Source: Methanosarcinales archaeon (lineage in GTDB: Archaea > Halobacteriota > Methanosarcinia > Methanosarcinales > Methanocomedenaceae). From it: a DNA stretch of 33,541 bases. The stretch covers positions 1 to 33,541 of the forward strand of contig JAIOQW010000028.1 in NCBI GenBank assembly GCA_021108405.1. The letters are read 5' to 3'. Shown here piece after piece: positions 28,350 through 33,541 of the stretch. A model generated the notes under the pieces. It worked only from the letters and a program-made list of their open reading frames with translations, did no database searches and was not told the DNA's origin. The position numbers and the translations under genes are program-made. Within the stretch, counting starts at the first letter, position 1; every line of letters starts with the position of its first letter.

Positions 28350-29300
28350 TTACATATTCAGTTCTTCTTTAAGTTCCCCAAGAGTGGCTATGCGTTCGGC
28401 AAAGGCATTATGGGTATGGATACTTTCTTCATTTATCTGTTTGATGGTTATAATAGAGTCGTCCGGTAGGTATGAAAATTCCATTACTATCTTCTTTGCC
28501 ATTGTTCGTACACAATCCTCTACGAACTTGGGGTTCTTGTGGGCAGTTTCTACCAGTTGAGCTTCATCATTGCGTTTAAGTAATTCATAAATACTGGAAC
28601 TCATGGATTCTTCAATTATCTTAATGATCTTATCAATTGAGACTTTATTGACAGTAGAAACCTCTATAGTTATAATCCCTCTCCCTCGCTGGTTATGTGT
28701 AACAGTAGGGACAACTTTTAAAAATTTATAAATTGTCTCGATATCTACATTCAATTTCTTCAATTCTGCAATAGCCTTATCCCTCGATATCTCCTGTGCA
28801 CATGGACAGGCTGTTATACCTATTACCTCTGCACCAACCATTTTCTTAACTAGTATATTTCCATTGTTCTTCCGCTGTGCTGTGGCTTCTGCGAAGATAT
28901 CTACAACCTGCTGGCATTTCACTTTATTTACAGGAGTAATACGTCTAACAATATATTCGCTGTTCATTATGACCTCTGCCCTTGTGGCATATTCATGCCT
29001 TTTCAGTAGTCTTCGCGCAACTTCACTACATAGCTCTTCTATTTCCCATACAGGTGAAGTAATGGATTCATCAATGACTTCATCAATAGCTTCAAAATTA
29101 CGGGACAAATTTGCACCTTTGCGATCTGAAGGAAGATCAACAAATATGTCAAAATTTGATATTAAAATTATGGGTCGTTTCTCTGCCCGGGACACTTCAA
29201 CAAGTTTCTTCACACCAGTTACACCAACTCTCGTAAGTGTAATAGATATATCAGGTCTATTAGCCTGCACATCAGGTAAATGTATTAAGGGTATATCCAT
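28350..29300 (-). CDS. mptA: GTP cyclohydrolase MptA (FolE2 family)
   Basis: [48 protein letters not shown]. Confidence 0.92.
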   Translation of the reverse strand: MDIPLIHLPDVQANRPDISITLTRVGVTGVKKLVEVSRAEKRPIILISNFDIFVDLPSDRKGANLSRNFEAIDEVIDESITSPVWEIEELCSEVARRLLKRHEYATRAEVIMNSEYIVRRITPVNKVKCQQVVDIFAEATAQRKNNGNILVKKMVGAEVIGITACPCAQEISRDKAIAELKKLNVDIETIYKFLKVVPTVTHNQRGRGIITIEVSTVNKVSIDKIIKIIEESMSSSIYELLKRNDEAQLVETAHKNPKFVEDCVRTMAKKIVMEFSYLPDDSIITIKQINEESIHTHNAFAERIATLGELKEELNM

Positions 29301-29343
29301 CTGACCATCTCAATGGCATCATTATATTTCTTAAAGATAATGT

Positions 29344-30273
29344 TTACGATTCTTTTTCGAACTTTATCTCATCGTTTTCCATCAACAATCTTAGATCTTC
29401 TAAACTCATCCGACCTGACTTGTTAAACTTTTCCTTTGCTTCTATTCGTTTTTTATCTTCTTTTGTCTTATCTTTAACAAGCTGGATCTCTGACAGACGA
29501 TCAAGATAAATAGTAAGTTCCTCTCGAATACCAGAGAGACTTTTCTTTAATACATCAATTTTATCTTTAATAGGGCGTGTAATCTTATAGGTCTCTACAA
29601 GACGTCGATGGTATTCATCGGATTGTTTTTTAAACTCATCTACTTCATTAAAAAACTCTAACATTTTCACATGATTTTCTTGTGATTCACTGGCCAGGTC
29701 GCGGATCAAAGCACTAATGGTATCAAGGTCGCCTTTGAATTCATTTACTTTTCCGTATACATCACCCATTTCATTATGTATAATATTGGCTTTGTATATA
29801 GCCTTAAGTCGATCACCTAATTCGTGTAAACTTTCAAATAGTGATTGCTCATACTCAAGAGGAATGTCAATAGTAGAAAACTTATCCAGTTGATCCTTAT
29901 ATGCCTTATTAAGAAATTCAATACGTCCTCTGGCTATCTTATTCAGGTCATCACGTTTTTTTTTCAATTCACTTATTTTATCTGTATAGGTATTCTGATG
30001 ACTTAACATCTCATTTCTTTGCTGTTTCAATTCAGCGATCTTCTTATTAACCTCATCTCGTTTATTCCGATACTCCATTGCAGTCACGCGCAGGTCTTTT
30101 ACACGCTTGTTGAGTTCATCACGTTTGTCCCTGAGTTCATTTGTACCTTTATTATGAAGATTCATCTCTTTGAACAGACCCTTGATCTCCCGGTCTTTGG
30201 AATCGATTTGCTGTCTTAAAAAATTTATCTTGTGTTTTAATTCACTTTCAGAGAGATTTGATATATCATTCAT
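29344..30273 (-). CDS. Coiled-coil protein (COG1340-like)
   Basis: 309 aa, long heptad-rich helices, KRDELNKRVKDL, KKRDDLNKIARGRIEFLNKAYKDQ. Confidence 0.75.
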   Translation of the reverse strand: MNDISNLSESELKHKINFLRQQIDSKDREIKGLFKEMNLHNKGTNELRDKRDELNKRVKDLRVTAMEYRNKRDEVNKKIAELKQQRNEMLSHQNTYTDKISELKKKRDDLNKIARGRIEFLNKAYKDQLDKFSTIDIPLEYEQSLFESLHELGDRLKAIYKANIIHNEMGDVYGKVNEFKGDLDTISALIRDLASESQENHVKMLEFFNEVDEFKKQSDEYHRRLVETYKITRPIKDKIDVLKKSLSGIREELTIYLDRLSEIQLVKDKTKEDKKRIEAKEKFNKSGRMSLEDLRLLMENDEIKFEKES

Positions 30274-30943
30274 GTTTTATACCCCCTGATCTCATTTTTC
30301 CCCAGTAATCCAAAGCATCCGTATGAAGCTTTATTCTGCGATTTAACCAGTCACGACGAGGTTCAAGCTCTTCATATTCCTGTTTAAGTGAATCGGATTC
30401 ATTTTTCTGGCCTTTGGGGGCAGACTCTATTTCTTCAAGTTCTTGTTGGGCCATCCTGGCAGTTTCCAGCAGGTCAATGACCGAAGATCCAATCAACTTT
30501 CCTTCAGTATTGGTATCCGGAATTATTTCCTCTATTTCCTTTATCAATGTCACAATCCTATCAATATGACTATATTCGTCATTAGAAGAAATATTGGTAT
30601 TTTGCAGTTTATTTAAAATATTATTAATTTCATCCGTTGTAGGCTTGATTTGGTTGCTGTCTTTGATTATAATAATCAGTTTTTCATATAGTTTCTTAAC
30701 TTGATGATAAAGTTGGTGACGTTTTTCCCTGAGTACAATAATTCGTGATTCCAGTGCTTCCAGTTCTTTTACAATACGCTGATGACTGGAACGACCGGTG
30801 TCGATCTTTTCATCCAATACATGAAGCTCATCGCTATAGTCTTTAATAAACTTTTCGTGTTTTATATTAACGAGTTCTAATAGTTGCTCATCATTTAGTA
30901 TTGTAACTGGAGTGGTATTTATATCGTTTTCGATATTTTGCAA
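30266..30943 (-). CDS. Coiled-coil protein, likely TTG start
   Basis: Heptad-rich; GGAGGA (rc of 30954-30959) about 10 nt upstream of TTG at 30943 (MQNIENDINTTPVT...); overlaps next gene by 8 bp; the annotated ATG at 31075 would overlap the divergent U32 gene. Confidence 0.65.
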   Translation of the reverse strand: MQNIENDINTTPVTILNDEQLLELVNIKHEKFIKDYSDELHVLDEKIDTGRSSHQRIVKELEALESRIIVLREKRHQLYHQVKKLYEKLIIIIKDSNQIKPTTDEINNILNKLQNTNISSNDEYSHIDRIVTLIKEIEEIIPDTNTEGKLIGSSVIDLLETARMAQQELEEIESAPKGQKNESDSLKQEYEELEPRRDWLNRRIKLHTDALDYWGKMRSGGIKHE

Positions 30944-31060
30944 TGTAGAATATTCCTCCAATGTATAAGTTAATAAGAATTCAGATATATAGTTTTTTCC
31001 AATTATTGATATTATCAAAAGATTTAATTCGATTTGTTCAAATATCGTATGCTTATAAGA

Positions 31061-33472
31061 ATGAATAAAAACCATACTATCCCGGAACTGCTGGTCCCTG
31101 CTGGCAGTATTGACGCCCTAAAAGCAGCAGTTGAAAATGGTGCGGATGCTGTTTATTTGGGTGCAAGTGAGTTTAATGCCCGTATAAATGCTGAAAATTT
31201 TACCATTAAAACACTAATGGATGCCATTGATTTTGCTCATTCAAGAGATGTATCAGCCTATATTACGGTTAACACTCTGTTTAAAGATCATGAACTGGAT
31301 AGAGTATTAAAATATCTGGAATTGCTATGTGATCATGGTGCGGATGCTGTGATAATCCAGGACATAGGATTGCTTGGAATAATAAAAAAGCATTTACCTG
31401 AATTGCCTATCCATGCAAGTACCCAGATGTCAATTCATAACAGTACAGGCATAGAACTGCTGGAATCAAATGGTATTAAACGGGTAGTACTGGCCAGGGA
31501 ATTAACCCTAAATGAAATAAATGCCATTCGCTCCGGAACTGATATCCAGCTTGAGGTATTCATCCACGGTGCCTTATGTATCTCATACTCAGGCAGATGC
31601 CTGATGAGCAGCTTTATTGGCGGACGTAGTGGAAATAGGGGTCGTTGTGCCCAGCCCTGTAGAAAGAGATATCAGTTGTTTACATCTAAAGCAATGAAGG
31701 ATGAAGGATACTTATTAAGTCCCATGGACCTGAATCTATCATCACGTTTAAGTGATCTTATTGCAGCAGGTGTGAACTCCTTTAAGATAGAAGGACGCAT
31801 GAAAAAACCTGAATATGTAGCTGTAGTCACAAAGACGTACAGAGATCTCCTGGATCGTTTGCGTGATGATCCTGATGCGAAAATCACTCACGAGGAACAG
31901 CAGCGTCTGGAGATTATTTTTAATAGGGGTTTCACTGAAGGATTTTTGGATGGGGATCCTGGTAAATCACTTATAAGTATAGGAATGCCCGGCAACCATG
32001 GTACCTTCCTGGGTATTGTAAAGAGATATGATCCTGGCCTTCGCAGGGTTTTTGTAAAACTTAGTGTTCCTGTTCATCAGGGCGATGGTATAGCAATTGA
32101 TAATACCGGTACATTGATCAACTCATTGTGTGTCGGTGGGCAGTATGTAAAAAAAGCACCTGGAAAATCTCAAATAAGTTTTCCCTTTAAAAATCCTGTT
32201 GCTGCTGGCATACCGGTTTATAAAACATTTGATTCCGGACTGATCGAATCTTCGAGAAAATCATATCGATCAGTAACACGGAAGATTTCTGTTTCTATAA
32301 TGGTCCGGGCAATAAAACATCATCCTCTGTTGATATGTATGAGTGACTCTATTGGAAATACTGTAGAGGTCTTATCAGAGACCGGGATCTCTGCTGCAAT
32401 ACAACAACCTATGGATAAACATTCATTAAAAAGACAGGTATGCAAATTAGGTGATACGGTTTTCAGGGCGGATTGCGTAGATATCAGGATGGATGATGAT
32501 ATTTTCATTCCTTTAGGAATTATTAACTCTTTGCGGCGCAGGGCAGTTGAAAAACTTACACAGTTGAGGATCAATAAATATTATAGAAAATGTGAAAGTT
32601 CCAGATTAGACAAAATTCCTGATATGAAGAATGTTAGGGAACAAAAACCAATATTATCTATCCGTGTAGCAGGTGTAGATTCTATTCTTGCTGCAGTTCT
32701 GGGTGGAGCTGATCGGATATATGTTACTCTGGAGAGTGTTATTGAGAATATATTCATAATAAATACTGTCATATCAAAAGCTCATAAAGCAGGTACGGAA
32801 ATTTTCATAAGCTTACCTGATATCATAAAAGACCATGAAAAGAAGGTAATTCTTAATGCACTTGAAAATATTGGCCGCATTGATGGTATTTTAGCATCAA
32901 GTACGGATCAAGTATACTTGCTAAAGAAAAAGCAGGATATTTCTTTGGTAGTAGATTACCCGGCAAATGCTTATAACCGTGAGGCGTTAGAGTTACTAAA
33001 ACATTTGGGGGTTGACTGCATCACTATATCTCCTGAACTTGCTCTTTTTGAGATTGCGGATATTTCTGCCTTCTATAGGGTAGAATGCCTTATCCAGGGA
33101 TCAATACAATTAATGGTTTCTGATCACTGCTTGTATAAGGGCATCAATGAATTCGATATCACGGATGAGAAAGGATTTGAATTTCCAGTACGAATTGATG
33201 ATGCATGCAGAACACATATCTTTAATTCACGTGAACTATGCATGATCGATCATATCCCTGATCTTTTTAAAATAGGGATATTTTCTATGAGAATAGAAGG
33301 AATGCTTTATAGTACTGAACAAATCAAAAAGATCACTACTCTATATAGAAAAGCTATAGACAGTTATCAGGATAGGCAGGATAAGTTCAATGGAAAAGGG
33401 TTTTTATCTGCAATAAAAAAGGCAAGTTCCCGGGGTCTGACTACAGGACACTATTTCAGGTCTATAGAATAA
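31061..33472 (+). CDS. U32 family peptidase / RNA-hydroxylase-like protein
   Basis: PELLVPAGSIDALKAAVENGADAVYLGASEFNAR, EVFIHGALCISYSGRCLMSSFIGGRSGNRGRCAQPCRKRY, INSFKIEGRMKKPEYVA-like motif. Confidence 0.92.
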   Translation: MNKNHTIPELLVPAGSIDALKAAVENGADAVYLGASEFNARINAENFTIKTLMDAIDFAHSRDVSAYITVNTLFKDHELDRVLKYLELLCDHGADAVIIQDIGLLGIIKKHLPELPIHASTQMSIHNSTGIELLESNGIKRVVLARELTLNEINAIRSGTDIQLEVFIHGALCISYSGRCLMSSFIGGRSGNRGRCAQPCRKRYQLFTSKAMKDEGYLLSPMDLNLSSRLSDLIAAGVNSFKIEGRMKKPEYVAVVTKTYRDLLDRLRDDPDAKITHEEQQRLEIIFNRGFTEGFLDGDPGKSLISIGMPGNHGTFLGIVKRYDPGLRRVFVKLSVPVHQGDGIAIDNTGTLINSLCVGGQYVKKAPGKSQISFPFKNPVAAGIPVYKTFDSGLIESSRKSYRSVTRKISVSIMVRAIKHHPLLICMSDSIGNTVEVLSETGISAAIQQPMDKHSLKRQVCKLGDTVFRADCVDIRMDDDIFIPLGIINSLRRRAVEKLTQLRINKYYRKCESSRLDKIPDMKNVREQKPILSIRVAGVDSILAAVLGGADRIYVTLESVIENIFIINTVISKAHKAGTEIFISLPDIIKDHEKKVILNALENIGRIDGILASSTDQVYLLKKKQDISLVVDYPANAYNREALELLKHLGVDCITISPELALFEIADISAFYRVECLIQGSIQLMVSDHCLYKGINEFDITDEKGFEFPVRIDDACRTHIFNSRELCMIDHIPDLFKIGIFSMRIEGMLYSTEQIKKITTLYRKAIDSYQDRQDKFNGKGFLSAIKKASSRGLTTGHYFRSIE

Positions 33473-33541
33473 TTATTAATGCTTATGCCGTTAGTTCCGA
33501 AAACGTGATGGTGCGACAATTAAGGCAAGCAGATAATAGCC

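Noticed and set aside
28864-29304. 146-aa ORF antisense to mptA
   Set aside because: Shadow ORF of a clear MptA gene.

Overview
Window of archaeal chromosome, most likely Methanosarcinales/ANME-type (inferred from coenzyme-B type AksA/HacA, MptA, archaeal 7S SRP RNA, SRP19, FtsY, prefoldin alpha, ribosomal protein LX and PGF-CTERM surface proteins). Housekeeping genes occupy most of 0.2-18.4 kb and 22.9-33.5 kb. They include hisG, tpiA, an IorA-like TPP enzyme, aksA, hacA, SRP19, a DJ-1/PfpI protein, a ROK kinase, an FKBP-type PPIase, fdhD, a MacB-like ABC exporter, a GT2, ftsY, pfdA, rpl18a, mptA and a U32 peptidase. RNA genes cluster at 14.2-16.4 kb: tRNA-Ser(TGA), tRNA-Ser(GCT), SRP 7S RNA and tRNA-Pro(GGG). 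An accessory island at about 18.6-22.7 kb starts at a repeat terminus that truncates a surface-protein gene. It carries three stacked toxin-antitoxin modules: a BrnT/DUF4258-like toxin with a YgiT-type antitoxin, AbiEi/AbiEii, and UPF0175/DUF3368. The DUF3368 gene has an in-frame TAG. Other points of interest: an IorA-like protein without its ferredoxin domain next to coenzyme-B genes, a modular palindromic repeat family that supplies the stop codon of aksA, a MITE-like element at the left edge, a 9-fold Ig-like repeat surface protein with an exact 276-nt period in its centre, and a U32 protein with an apparent degenerate second barrel. All family calls come from reading motifs by eye; no database search was run.
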